Source: Candidatus Magnetomicrobium cryptolimnococcus
GTDB taxonomy: Bacteria > Nitrospirota > Thermodesulfovibrionia > Thermodesulfovibrionales > Magnetobacteriaceae
Reading direction: 5' to 3'
DNA: 64,000 nucleotides
Assembly: GCA_018606805.1 (NCBI GenBank)
Contig: JAGYWI010000001.1
Location: 124,001-188,000 of the forward strand
In this document: in pieces, positions 36,881 through 45,604 of the stretch
How positions within the stretch are numbered: the first letter of the stretch is position 1
Layout of the letters: every line of letters begins with the position of its first letter
Position numbers and translations under genes: made by a program
The notes under the pieces: model-generated
Database searches by the model: none
Told to the model about the DNA's origin: nothing
Seen by the model: the letters and a program-made list of their open reading frames with translations, nothing else

Positions 36881-38943
36881 AATAGAAATTCTCCTATGAG
36901 CGTATCAATTAGTTTAATACCGATAAATGGTGTAATTAGCCCGCCAAGACCGTAGATTAGCAGGTTATTTCGCAATAAAATATCAGCACCGAGTGGGCGG
37001 TATTTAATACCTTTAAGGGCAAGCGGTATTAATGCTATGATAATAAGGGCATTGAAGATAACGGCGGACAGTATAGCGTTTTGTGGGGTAGACAGGTGCA
37101 TAATGTTGAGTACTGATAGTTCCGGATAGATGCTAAGAAAGGCGGCTGGTAGTATTGCGAAGTATTTAGCTATGTCGTTTGCGACACTGAAGGTTGTTAG
37201 CGTACCGCGTGTCATTAGAAGCTGCTTACCGATTTCGACGATTTCGATAAGTTTAGTCGGGTTGGAATCAAGATCAACCATATTGCCAGCCTCTTTAGCT
37301 GCTTGTGTACCGGTATTCATGGCAACGGCAACGTCGGCTTGGGCTAGAGCTGGGGCGTCGTTTGTACCGTCACCGGTCATAGCTACTAATTTTCCGCCGG
37401 CTTGGTATTGTCGTATCAGTTTAAGTTTAGCCTCCGGTGTTGCTTGGGCTAAGAAGTCGTCAACGCCGGCATCGGCTGCCACTGCTGCTGCTGTTAGTTG
37501 GTTATCACCTGTAATCATGACGGTTTTTATGCCCATGCGTCTAAGTTGTGCAAAGCGCTCCTTGATACCGCCTTTAACGACGTCTTTTAGGCGGATAGCG
37601 CCAAGCACACGTTTACCCTCAGCTACAACTAACGGAGTACCGCCTTCGCGAGCTATGCTTTCAACGGCCTTTTTAATGCCATTGGGGAAAGTACCGCCTT
37701 GTTTTTGTACGTATTCGTCAACGGCATCGGCGGCTCCTTTACGTATTTGGCGGCCGTCTTGGAAATCCACACCACTCATGCGTGTATTGGCAGAAAATGG
37801 TACAAATTTAGCGCCAATGGCGCGTATATCGCGCTCCCTGATACCGTACGTTTCCTTAGCAAGTACAACAATACTACGCCCCTCTGGGGTTTCATCGGCA
37901 AGGGAGGATATTTGGGCAGCATCGGCGAGGGTTTTTACATCCATGCCTAATGCCGGAATAAACTCTGTAGCTTGTCTATTGCCAAATGTAATAGTTCCAG
38001 TCTTATCAAGAAGGAGTACGTCAACGTCGCCGGCTGCTTCTACGGCCTTGCCGGACATTGCAATAACGTTTGCCTGTATCATCCTATCCATGCCGGCAAT
38101 GCCGATAGCCGAAAGTAGTCCGCCTATCGTTGTAGGTATTAAGCAAACAAGGAGTGCTGTAACTATTGTTATTGTAACTGGAGTGCCCTGAGCTGAAACT
38201 TTTGCGCTAAATATTGAAAATGGCACTATTGTAACTGTAGCCAACAAAAAGACAAGTGTTAAGCCAGATAGTAAGGTATTAAGGGCTATTTCGTTAGGAG
38301 TCTTTTGGCGTTTAGCGCCCTCGACCATTGAAATCATTTTATCCATGAATGTTTCACCGGGGTTTGCCGTTATAACGATAACGAGCCAGTCGGAAATCAC
38401 CATAGTACCGCCAGTAACAGCGCTTCTATCGCCGCCGCTTTCCCGTATGACTGGAGCACTTTCACCAGTAACGGCGCTTTCATTAACAGAGGCAATCCCC
38501 TCGATAACCTCACCGTCGCTTGGTATGGTGTCGCCGGCTTCTACTAAGACGTAATCCCCGACTTTTAGCTTGGATGATGCTATGTAAGTAATTTTGCTAT
38601 CGCGACTTGATGTCGTAAGTTTTTTTGCCTGAATATCCTTACGGCTGCTACGTAAGGTTTCGGCTTGTGCCTTACCGCGTCCTTCTGCCATGGATTCGGC
38701 AAAATTGGCAAAAATCAGTGTAAACCAAAGCCACAAGCACACTTGCAGTGTAAATGATGTAGACTCGCCGATTGGCACAAAAAAAGAGTATACAAGCAGT
38801 GCTGTTGTAAGCGTGCTGCCTACCTCTACGACAAACATGACCGGATTACGAATCTGGTAGCGGGGATTTAGTTTGGTAAAAGACTCTATGATAGCTATAC
38901 GTATTAGTGGCCATCTAAACAGGTTTTGTTTTGTTTTCCTCAT
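36877..38943 (-). CDS. kdpB: K+-transporting ATPase subunit B (P-type ATPase)
   Basis: The 688-residue P-type ATPase of the Kdp pump, energising K+ uptake through Kdp[23 protein letters not shown] is the actuator region (TGES), Asp313 in [14 protein letters not shown] is phosphorylated, and [19 protein letters not shown] is the hinge. It has about seven membrane helices. Length matches E. coli KdpB (682). It is 17 bases after kdpA and overlaps kdpC. No kdpD/kdpE sensor-regulator pair is in this window, so regulation is by genes elsewhere or by another mechanism. Confidence 0.98.
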   Translation of the reverse strand: MRKTKQNLFRWPLIRIAIIESFTKLNPRYQIRNPVMFVVEVGSTLTTALLVYSFFVPIGESTSFTLQVCLWLWFTLIFANFAESMAEGRGKAQAETLRSSRKDIQAKKLTTSSRDSKITYIASSKLKVGDYVLVEAGDTIPSDGEVIEGIASVNESAVTGESAPVIRESGGDRSAVTGGTMVISDWLVIVITANPGETFMDKMISMVEGAKRQKTPNEIALNTLLSGLTLVFLLATVTIVPFSIFSAKVSAQGTPVTITIVTALLVCLIPTTIGGLLSAIGIAGMDRMIQANVIAMSGKAVEAAGDVDVLLLDKTGTITFGNRQATEFIPALGMDVKTLADAAQISSLADETPEGRSIVVLAKETYGIRERDIRAIGAKFVPFSANTRMSGVDFQDGRQIRKGAADAVDEYVQKQGGTFPNGIKKAVESIAREGGTPLVVAEGKRVLGAIRLKDVVKGGIKERFAQLRRMGIKTVMITGDNQLTAAAVAADAGVDDFLAQATPEAKLKLIRQYQAGGKLVAMTGDGTNDAPALAQADVAVAMNTGTQAAKEAGNMVDLDSNPTKLIEIVEIGKQLLMTRGTLTTFSVANDIAKYFAILPAAFLSIYPELSVLNIMHLSTPQNAILSAVIFNALIIIALIPLALKGIKYRPLGADILLRNNLLIYGLGGLITPFIGIKLIDTLIGEFLL

Positions 38944-38960
38944 AAATTATATGTACCTCA

Positions 38961-40643
38961 CTATTTAATGGATTTTAAGTGTTCTGCTATGGGTCCGAGG
39001 GTAAGTGCTGGAAAAAATGTAAGGCCACCTACGATTATTATCATACTTGTTAAAAATAAAATAAATAGGAGACCGTGCGTTGGTAGTGTGCCGGAGCTAA
39101 CGGGTACGTGTTTTTTATCAGCTAAAGCCCCCGCCATCATCAGTATTGGAATAATAACCCCAAATCTACCAATTAACATAGAAACGCCAAGTATCGTATT
39201 GTAAAACGGGGTATTTACCGAAAGGCCGCCAAAGGCACTGCCGTTATTGTTGGCTGTTGAGGAAAAGGCATAGAGGATTTCTGAAAAACCGTGTGCTCCG
39301 GGATTGGCTACCCCAGCAGTACCACTATCTGTTGCAACAGCAATTGCTGTTCCAACGAGTACGACTGAACATGGTATAAGGATAACGAGCGTTGCCATTT
39401 GCATTTCAAAGGCCTCTATCTTTTTGCCGAGGTACTCAGGCGTGCGGCCAATCATAAGCCCTGAAACAAACACTGTAACAATGGCAAAGGCAAGTATTCC
39501 GTAAATGCCAGAACCCACGCCACCAAAAACTACTTCTCCTAGTTGTATTAGCAATAAAGGCACAAGACCACCTAACGGGGTAAAGGAATCGTGCATGGAA
39601 TCAACCGAGCCATTTGATGTGGCTGCTGTGGCGGTAGCCCACAGGGCTGAGTTGACAACACCAAAGCGCGCCTCTTTGCCCTCCATGTTGCCGGCACTAC
39701 CAATATCTTGCATTTCGCTATAGTAGCAAAACATAAGAAGCGGTATGAATATTATAAGCATGGCAGCCAGCAGTGTACGCCCTTGGCGTTTATCACCAAC
39801 CATAGAGCCAAAGGTATAGCAAAGAGAAGCTGGGATAAGGATAATGGCAAGAAGCTCTAAAAAATTGCTAAGCGGTGTGGGGTTTTCGTAAGGGTGGGCT
39901 GAGTTGGTATTAAAAAAGCCGCCTCCGTTTGTCCCAAGTTGCTTAATGGCAACTTGCGAGGCTGCAGGTCCACCGGGCAGTACTTGTTGTGTAATGGAAG
40001 AATCGTTATAGGTGAGAGGCTGCATAAGAGGTACAGAGCGGTAGGCATTGAAATTTTGAATAACCCCTTGTGAAACAAGGGCAATAGCCAACAGTATTGA
40101 AAGAGGCAGCAGTATATACAAAATGGTGTGCGTTATGTCAAGCCAAAAATTACCAATAGTCTTAGAGTTGCGCCTTGTAAAGCCACGAATCAAGGCAACC
40201 ATAATAGCCATGCCTGTTGCTGCTGATAGAAAATTCTGCACACAAAGCCCCATCATCTGCGTTAGATAGCTCATCGTAGCTTCACCACCATAGCCTTGCC
40301 AATTCGTATTAGTTACAAAGCTTACGGCTGTGTTAAAGGATGAATCAAAGCTGACACCTTTAAAGCCTTGTGGATTTAAAGGTAAAAACCCTTGAAAAAG
40401 CTGCAATAAAAAAACCACCGCAAAGCCAGCCACACTAAAGACGATAACAGCACTTGCATATGTCCTCCAAGACATTTCCTCTTCGGCGTGAACACCACAT
40501 ATGCGATAAATCAATCGCTCCAAGCGACTAAGACCGCTTATCTTAGCGTCATACACTAAAGCAATATAATTACCTAATGGCTTTGCTAATAGCCCAACAA
40601 CAGTAAGGAATATGGCAATTTGTAATAACCCATTTACGGTCAT
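38961..40643 (-). CDS. kdpA: K+-transporting ATPase subunit A
   Basis: The 560-residue K+-selective channel-like subunit of the Kdp pump, related to Trk/Ktr channels, with about ten membrane helices. The four selectivity-filter regions are recognisable, e.g. FVTNTNWQGYGGE, TNGGGFFNTNSAHPYENP and STANNNGSAFGGL. The start (ATG at 40643) overlaps the kdpF stop by 4 bases, and kdpB begins 17 bases downstream. The standard length supports a functional pump for growth at low potassium. Confidence 0.98.
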   Translation of the reverse strand: MTVNGLLQIAIFLTVVGLLAKPLGNYIALVYDAKISGLSRLERLIYRICGVHAEEEMSWRTYASAVIVFSVAGFAVVFLLQLFQGFLPLNPQGFKGVSFDSSFNTAVSFVTNTNWQGYGGEATMSYLTQMMGLCVQNFLSAATGMAIMVALIRGFTRRNSKTIGNFWLDITHTILYILLPLSILLAIALVSQGVIQNFNAYRSVPLMQPLTYNDSSITQQVLPGGPAASQVAIKQLGTNGGGFFNTNSAHPYENPTPLSNFLELLAIILIPASLCYTFGSMVGDKRQGRTLLAAMLIIFIPLLMFCYYSEMQDIGSAGNMEGKEARFGVVNSALWATATAATSNGSVDSMHDSFTPLGGLVPLLLIQLGEVVFGGVGSGIYGILAFAIVTVFVSGLMIGRTPEYLGKKIEAFEMQMATLVILIPCSVVLVGTAIAVATDSGTAGVANPGAHGFSEILYAFSSTANNNGSAFGGLSVNTPFYNTILGVSMLIGRFGVIIPILMMAGALADKKHVPVSSGTLPTHGLLFILFLTSMIIIVGGLTFFPALTLGPIAEHLKSIK

Positions 40644-40732
40644 GACAAAACCTCCGGCTTTAATAACGCTATTAACAAATAAACAAAGAGCCCGACGGCA
40701 AGAATACCGCTAATCCAATAAAAAATTTCCAT
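40640..40732 (-). CDS. kdpF: K+-transporting ATPase subunit F
   Basis: A 30-residue hydrophobic peptide (MEIFYWISGILAVGLFVYLL, then IALLKPEVLS), typical of KdpF, which sits at the KdpA-lipid interface and stabilises the complex. An AAGGAGG ribosome binding site lies directly upstream (minus strand), and the stop overlaps the kdpA ATG. The kdpF-A-B-C order is the standard operon. Confidence 0.93.
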   Translation of the reverse strand: MEIFYWISGILAVGLFVYLLIALLKPEVLS

Positions 40733-40882
40733 ACATACCTCCTTAGATAAAATATAACATAGCAGAATATAAAGTAAGTATTAAAAAAAAAGCAAAAGTA
40801 TTAAAAAAAAGCAAATAAAGTATTGCGAGATTTTATTATAGATTTTATTATAATGGACCCATAAATTTAGACAGTATGTTAA

Positions 40883-41026
40883 GTTACAGAAGGTTTAGAT
40901 TTCATATTAGTATGTAAACCTGATAGCCATAAAACTTTATATGAATGGGTTGTAGGCTTAGAAGAAGGAGTAGATAAATACACAGTTACTATTAAACACC
41001 GTTGTGGAAAACAGATACAAACGTAA
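40883..41026 (+). pseudogene. transposase fragment
   Basis: A 47-codon frame with no start, bounded by a stop at both ends, reads VTEGLDFILVCKPDSHKTLY followed by EWVVGLEEGVDKY. The FILVCKPDSHKTLYEW segment is reminiscent of the internal part of a DDE transposase family. An IS-end-like TGGACCCATAAATTTAGAC sequence lies just before it (40854-40872). It is too short to be functional; the family assignment is from memory and not verified. Confidence 0.5.
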
Positions 41027-41139
41027 TAGTTCAGCCCTCCTGTCTCGTCATTGCGAGGAGCGTAAGCGACGAAGGGTGCGGAGGCGCATCTTCCTCACAT
41101 AGGTTCGCCCCTACGAACGGATGTGTAGTGGTAAGACCT

Positions 41140-41313
41140 CTGGTGCGCTTGCGCACCAGTAGAAAAAAGAGTCAGAGGGGGTCTTCTCTCAGGGGGAGAG
41201 CTTTTTTCTCCCCCTGATTACACCAAAGCGTCTATGGGGAAATGGCACGGCCGTAAAAGAAAGCCGTCTTTTTGGCTTTCTTAAGGCCGCGCGCTTTCCC
41301 CAATAGACGCTTT
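41140..41313. repeat. palindromic intergenic repeat, copy 2
   Basis: Perfect 20-bp palindrome at 41140-41159, the AGAGTCAGAGGGGGTCTTCT block, GGGGGAGAG/CTCCCCC arms, and a hairpin 41225-41313 with the same AAAGCGTCTATGGGGAAA outer arm as 36087. Within the loop GGCACGGCCG and GGCCGCGCGC preserve pairing although bases differ from copy 1. Confidence 0.85.
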
Positions 41314-41447
41314 GGTTGTTATGTTAGTACAAATGTAAGTATAGTTCAATATCATTAAGTTAATGTAGCAGAAGTATAGAGGAATAACTAAATGGGTTGC
41401 AGGCTAAAAGCTTTAGGAAAGGACGTGTAGGCACGTCTCCCTGGGGT

Positions 41448-41488
41448 GCGGGGGAAGAACCCTTTTAGAAAAAAAGGTTTTCCCCCGC
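41448..41488 (-). terminator. hairpin downstream of the cytochrome gene
   Basis: GCGGGGGAAGAACCCTTTT and AAAAGGTTTTCCCCCGC form a long, slightly imperfect stem 27 bases past the cytochrome stop. It belongs to the same family as 35676, 58044 and 62571. Confidence 0.55.
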
Positions 41489-41515
41489 TCTTTTCTTTCC
41501 TTAACTTAAAATATA

Positions 41516-41824
41516 TTACTTTTTATGACATTTAGCACATTCTGTAGCTGCAAAAGCAACCTTACCATTGTGGCAAGTACCACAGAATTTGCCTTCGTTG
41601 ATGTCTTTCATAGTAATTTTATCGTCGCCTTTTTTCATCTTGAAGATATTTGTATGGCAGTCATTACACTTCTTGCCAGCATCAGCATGTTTTTGACCAT
41701 CAAAAACGACCTTACCACCGGCTCCACCTTCAAACTCTACAGTCTTACCACCTGGAACTGCCATTGCTACACCAGCAAATGCTAACACTACTATTAAAGT
41801 TACAGCTAAAATCCTAAGCTTCAA
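41516..41824 (-). CDS. periplasmic triheme c-type cytochrome (c7-like)
   Basis: A 102-residue precursor with a signal peptide (LRILAVTLIVVLAFAGVAMA) and three CxxCH haem sites: CNDCH (53-57), CGTCH (81-85) and CAKCH (96-100). Arrangement and the ITMKDINEGKFCGTCHNGK segment match small c7-type triheme proteins involved in periplasmic electron transfer. Only one further histidine (His46) exists, so at most one haem can be bis-His ligated from this chain; Met63 and Met72 are possible axial ligands. It starts at TTG 41824 with AAAGGAGG 8 bases upstream, and has a consensus promoter. Confidence 0.9.
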   Translation of the reverse strand: MKLRILAVTLIVVLAFAGVAMAVPGGKTVEFEGGAGGKVVFDGQKHADAGKKCNDCHTNIFKMKKGDDKITMKDINEGKFCGTCHNGKVAFAATECAKCHKK

Positions 41825-41863
41825 TTAACATACCTCCTTTCATTAAAATAATTAATTGGTAAT

Positions 41864-41891
41864 ATTATACTAATTATTCAATTAATGTCAA
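41864..41891 (-). promoter_or_regulatory. sigma-70-type promoter of the cytochrome gene
   Basis: On the minus strand TTGACA (41891-41886) and TATAAT (41869-41864) are perfect consensus hexamers separated by 16 bases, about 40 bases before the TTG start. The -35 box overlaps the stop codon of the upstream HD-GYP/PilZ gene. This predicts strong, independent transcription. Confidence 0.8.
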
Positions 41892-43267
41892 GAGGCAGAA
41901 AGTTTTATTTTAGTAATAAAAGAACGTAAGTACAGCCTAACTTCATTTTCCATAGATATGAACTCCGCTCCAAACAAACAATGCTCAAAGATTTCCGTAG
42001 CATTTCTTATTCTAAACTTAACATTTTCAAGTGTCTTGTTCATAAATCTAAAGGTAATATAATAATCTTGATTCAGCTCATAACCTTTGTTCATTGCCTT
42101 TGTCATACGAATAAGGCAACCAGCGCGACTCATATTAATAATGTTTGCATCTGAGGTAATAACCCGCCTGGCATCAAGGATTTTGGCCGGAATATTCGTT
42201 TGGTATCTAATATGTTTCCTCTTAGTAATCTTCTTTCGCTTAAAAATCCCATATCCCCACAGCTGATAAAGATTAACATCAAAAATAACCTCTTTCGGGT
42301 ACAAAACCTCTTTAATCTTATAAACCCTTGAACTCGTATCACGACGCAACGGAATAACTGTCCTTCTACCATCTGCCTTAAAAAGTATATACACAATAGG
42401 ACAATACACCTTTTCACCACGTTGTACAACAATCCCTATTTCATTATTATTAAGCCTCACATAAGTACCAGCAGGATAAATTCCAAGATGCTTTATTAAA
42501 ACAAGGGCTATATTGCTATCCACAGTTCTTTGCGTGTCCATATACAGCATATTCATAGCCACATTCGGCATCAATCCAATACGGTAGCTCCTTGGTGAAA
42601 TCCTTGCACAATACACATCAACTAAAGAAAGCACCTTAGCCAACGAAATAATGTCTTTTTCCGTAATACCATAAGGATAACCACTGCCATCAAGCGCTTC
42701 ATGGTGCTGCAATACTGTTTTAAGCCACAACTCATCATTAACACCAAGTTTTCTTAAAATATTGACCGCTTCCTCCGGATGCCGTCTTATAAATTGCCTT
42801 TCACTATTATTTAACTTACCGTTTTTTCCATAAAACTGATTTTGACATTCAAGCATTGATATATTCATTGAAATAGCCGCACACAGTAAAGTAAGACGCC
42901 TATCTTCCGGCCACCCTAATTGTTGAGCTAATATTTCACAAACAATAGCCGTTTTTATTGGATGCGTTATAGAATAGTCTACATCACTTGACATATGTAT
43001 AGTACCAAGGGCAACATCCTCATCTTCATGACAAAGCATCTGTAATATCGTACAAAGCTCTATAATTTTAGAAGTAAAATCCTTGCATAACTCCAGATTA
43101 TTAAAAATCTTATATAACTTAGCCTGTACAAGCGATATTAGCTCAAACGGAGCATCTTGAAGCACCGTACCTGCATTATTATATTCAACATCTTTACCAG
43201 CCCTTTGGAGTGGTAAATCAATAGTATAATATTTTGGTCGAGAATCAATCACTTCCGTCTTCATCAA
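41888..43267 (-). CDS. degenerate HD-GYP / PilZ domain protein
   Basis: 459 residues: an N-terminal region, an HD-GYP domain (about 95-270) and a C-terminal PilZ domain (about 350-455). HD-GYP enzymes hydrolyse c-di-GMP. Here HHEALDGSGYP (His188, His189, Gly196-Tyr197-Pro198) and metal-site candidates His102 and His163 are kept, but the HD dyad in the expected AALLHDIGK position reads AISMNIS (Met134-Asn135). PilZ shows RKHIR and NMSRAG, the c-di-GMP-binding RxxxR and (D/N)xSxxG motifs. It is likely a c-di-GMP-responsive protein that has lost, or altered, phosphodiesterase activity. No close operon partner apart from the downstream cytochrome with its own promoter. Confidence 0.85.
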   Translation of the reverse strand: MMKTEVIDSRPKYYTIDLPLQRAGKDVEYNNAGTVLQDAPFELISLVQAKLYKIFNNLELCKDFTSKIIELCTILQMLCHEDEDVALGTIHMSSDVDYSITHPIKTAIVCEILAQQLGWPEDRRLTLLCAAISMNISMLECQNQFYGKNGKLNNSERQFIRRHPEEAVNILRKLGVNDELWLKTVLQHHEALDGSGYPYGITEKDIISLAKVLSLVDVYCARISPRSYRIGLMPNVAMNMLYMDTQRTVDSNIALVLIKHLGIYPAGTYVRLNNNEIGIVVQRGEKVYCPIVYILFKADGRRTVIPLRRDTSSRVYKIKEVLYPKEVIFDVNLYQLWGYGIFKRKKITKRKHIRYQTNIPAKILDARRVITSDANIINMSRAGCLIRMTKAMNKGYELNQDYYITFRFMNKTLENVKFRIRNATEIFEHCLFGAEFISMENEVRLYLRSFITKIKLSAS

Positions 43268-43365
43268 TGCTATACCTATCGGTTAGAATAAAAACATCTT
43301 TAATTATATGTTAGCACATAAGTGCTAAGACTGTGCTAACAACAGATTTATTGGATGCTACTTTG

Positions 43366-43388
43366 CGTAAAGTCTCTGCGCTAGCTCC
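43366..43388. repeat. 23-nt repeat, inverted copy of 35938-35960
   Basis: CGTAAAGTCTCTGCGCTAGC plus TCC is the exact reverse complement of 35938-35960. Just after it come CCCCCCGCTCTTCTATC (also near terminators elsewhere) and a hairpin GGAAAACTTTTTT/AAAAAGTTTCC (43462-43486), so this is a mosaic of dispersed repeats. Confidence 0.8.
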
Positions 43389-43543
43389 ACAAGGGTTTCC
43401 CCCCGCTCTTCTATCTTTTTTCTTTTGCCTTTTTTCTTTTGCTTTTATTTTTGCCTAAAGGGAAAACTTTTTTCAAAAAGTTTCCATCTCAACATGTTAA
43501 AATGGAAGGTATCACATCTTGGGAAGAGGAGGCACGATTTTCG

Positions 43544-44287
43544 ATGTCGAAAAAAACAGAGCGTTTAGCTGAAGAAATATCCAAGCAAACTGGGATTGAC
43601 TTTAAAAAATACAGAAATGAAGAAATTATTGAGCAGATACAAAATGTAACTTCATTTATTATATCTCCTGCTTCAATAATACCTACAATTATTAAACCGT
43701 TAATATTCATATTGGCTATTTTTAATATTACTGCCATTATTTTATATGCTTCAATTAATGATACAAGTGTATTAGGTATGGTGATTTTTTTAGTTATTGG
43801 CAATATTTTAAACATTTTGATAGGTATTACGCTTGGGGTTCGTTTATCTATGAAGAGTATTTTAGACGATACAAAATCAATAGTTAATTATACTATTGAA
43901 ACATCCAACAAGTTGGCAAAGGATTTTACGGTAAATACAGAGACAATTGGGGATATAATTCAGGGTGTTAGTTATTGTATAATCATACCATCTGTTGAAA
44001 AAATCATTGCCGATAAATTTATGTTTCTTTCTAGACCTATTTCTTTCATAGCGTGTAACAGTATTTACCATTTTACAAAAAATTTATCCCATTACGCAAG
44101 TAAGTTACCGAGGGATAATAGTACTGTTGATGCTCCTATATCTATTTTTGAAATAGTTAAAAACCGTATAGATATTGCTTCCGGTCTTGTTATTCCGAAG
44201 CTGCTTTTCCCAACTAACTTACTTTTATATATTTTATTAGTTATTGACAGCGTGGCTTTATTTGTTATTTATAAAGTGCTTATATAA
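43544..44287 (+). CDS. membrane protein of unknown function
   Basis: I do not recognise this 247-residue protein. A charged N-terminus (SKKTERLAEEISKQTGIDFK) precedes two adjacent hydrophobic helices (about 45-65 and 73-95), then a soluble helical middle part with a moderately hydrophobic patch, and a last helix at the C-terminus (LLLYILLVIDSVALFVIYKV). Start ATG 43544 is preferred since GAGGAGG ends 11 bases before; longer frames back to 43439 lie in repeat DNA. Its last 8 bases overlap the convergent glycosyltransferase gene. Confidence 0.65.
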   Translation: MSKKTERLAEEISKQTGIDFKKYRNEEIIEQIQNVTSFIISPASIIPTIIKPLIFILAIFNITAIILYASINDTSVLGMVIFLVIGNILNILIGITLGVRLSMKSILDDTKSIVNYTIETSNKLAKDFTVNTETIGDIIQGVSYCIIIPSVEKIIADKFMFLSRPISFIACNSIYHFTKNLSHYASKLPRDNSTVDAPISIFEIVKNRIDIASGLVIPKLLFPTNLLLYILLVIDSVALFVIYKVLI

Positions 44288-45557
44288 ATTTAAATTTCTT
44301 TAAAGCAAACATAAGCATTACAAAAAGAATACTGCCGTGTTTCCATCTTGAAATATTAGTTTCTCCGTAGTTTCTATTGTGGTAGGGGATTGGAAGCTCA
44401 ACTATTTTAAAACCAGCCCTTGCTGCTCCAAATAAGAGGTCAAAATCACCAAATGGATCAAACTCACCAAAGTATTTTCTGTGTTTTGCTATCTTTAAAT
44501 AGTTGTCACGACTAAGTACCTTTGTACCGCAAAGCGTATCCTTGAAACGTTGTCCAAGCAAATATGAAAAAGCCAGTGCAAAGAATTTATTCCCTAAAAT
44601 ATTAAAAAACTGCATAGCCTCATCTTCCATCGGGTATACAAGTCTGCTTCCATTAATAAATTCCCCTTTACCGGAGACAATGGCATCGTAGAATTTTGGT
44701 AAGTCTTCAGGGGCTACGGTTAAATCGGCATCAAGAATCATTAGTATATCCTTTGTAGATAGCGAAAATCCTTTCCTTACAGCATCGCCCTTGCCTTTAC
44801 CGTCTTGTTTAGCGATGATTATGTTTATTTTGTCTTTATACTTTGTATATGCCTCTTCTATCTTATACCACGTATCATCAGTGGAGTTACCCTCAACAAT
44901 AATAAGTTCATCATCAGGCCCCATTTTAGGTAAGCGATTAAACAAGGCATCCACGTTGCCAGATTCATTTCTTGCAGGCACAACTACGCTTACGGATGGT
45001 TGCCGTGTAGGTTTTTCCTGTAGTAAAGGTCTTGCAATCAATACATTTACCATAGCAAAGATGTTAAAAAAAGGAAGTGGCGCTATAAAACGATTTAATA
45101 AATCGCTTACAATTGGTATATAAATTGGGAGCAGTACCCAACCGTCTCTTCTTATAGGTTCGAAGCCGGTTAAGTGGAGTAAATTAGTAGTATCTTCATG
45201 TGAAAGCCAATTAGCCTCTTCCGTCTTTGTCCTTATGCCAAGCATGGAGGCTAACTTAATTAAAGGTTTCCATAGGGTGCTATAATATATTATGATAAGT
45301 CTTGTGCCACTGGAAGCTTGGCTTTTTATATCTTTAAAAAGTCCATATATGTTTCTTTCATAGTGCAAGAGACCATTTAACAAAATATAATCGGTATCTA
45401 TACCTTTAGAGTCTATATTTCTATCCAAAATAGAGTAGTTGGTTAATTTTCTACCGATATAGTCATTAGCAGGCGCCACCTCAACCACACTATCTTCCGG
45501 CATTATATATAATGATATATACTTAAACAATAAGTTATAAAAATATTCTTTTAACAT
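44280..45557 (-). CDS. fusion: methyltransferase-like domain plus family 2 glycosyltransferase
   Basis: 425 residues. Residues about 1-160 resemble a class I SAM-dependent methyltransferase (DSVVEVAPANDYIGRKL, then DYILLNGLLHYERNIYGLF and a strand-rich end) but the SAM glycine motif reads EVAPAND instead of a GxGxG type. Residues about 185-425 form a GT2 domain like dolichol-phosphate mannose synthases: VSVVVPARNESGNVDALF, GNSTDDTW, GKGDAVRKGF and LILDAD-like ILMILDADL for metal, and GTKVLSR. A membrane-interacting stretch lies between the domains. It may transfer sugar to polyprenyl phosphate or a related lipid. It precedes kdsA in the chromosome but downstream in transcription. Confidence 0.83.
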   Translation of the reverse strand: MLKEYFYNLLFKYISLYIMPEDSVVEVAPANDYIGRKLTNYSILDRNIDSKGIDTDYILLNGLLHYERNIYGLFKDIKSQASSGTRLIIIYYSTLWKPLIKLASMLGIRTKTEEANWLSHEDTTNLLHLTGFEPIRRDGWVLLPIYIPIVSDLLNRFIAPLPFFNIFAMVNVLIARPLLQEKPTRQPSVSVVVPARNESGNVDALFNRLPKMGPDDELIIVEGNSTDDTWYKIEEAYTKYKDKINIIIAKQDGKGKGDAVRKGFSLSTKDILMILDADLTVAPEDLPKFYDAIVSGKGEFINGSRLVYPMEDEAMQFFNILGNKFFALAFSYLLGQRFKDTLCGTKVLSRDNYLKIAKHRKYFGEFDPFGDFDLLFGAARAGFKIVELPIPYHNRNYGETNISRWKHGSILFVMLMFALKKFKFI

Positions 45558-45604
45558 GGTTGTTAGCTTAACACATACGTAAAAGGGAAAGAAAGAGTCT
45601 TTTC

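Larger units (their letters stand above)
40733..41515. other. repeat-rich gene-free region upstream of kdpF
   Basis: About 780 bases. Just upstream of kdpF two direct copies of AGTATTAAAAAAAAGCAA (40777-40795 and 40797-40814) lie where a promoter or operator would be. Then comes a short transposase-like remnant (40883-41026), a CGTCATTGCGAGGAGCG repeat of the kind dispersed in many genomes (about 41044), a REP-like AGGTTCGCCCCTAC piece (41101), the full palindromic repeat (41140-41313) and a terminator-type hairpin (41448-41488). No tRNA or riboswitch seen. Confidence 0.8.

Noticed and set aside
37130-38191. 353-codon open frame antisense to kdpB
   Set aside because: It is a shadow of the highly conserved kdpB frame; composition is Ser/Ala-rich with no recognisable domain.
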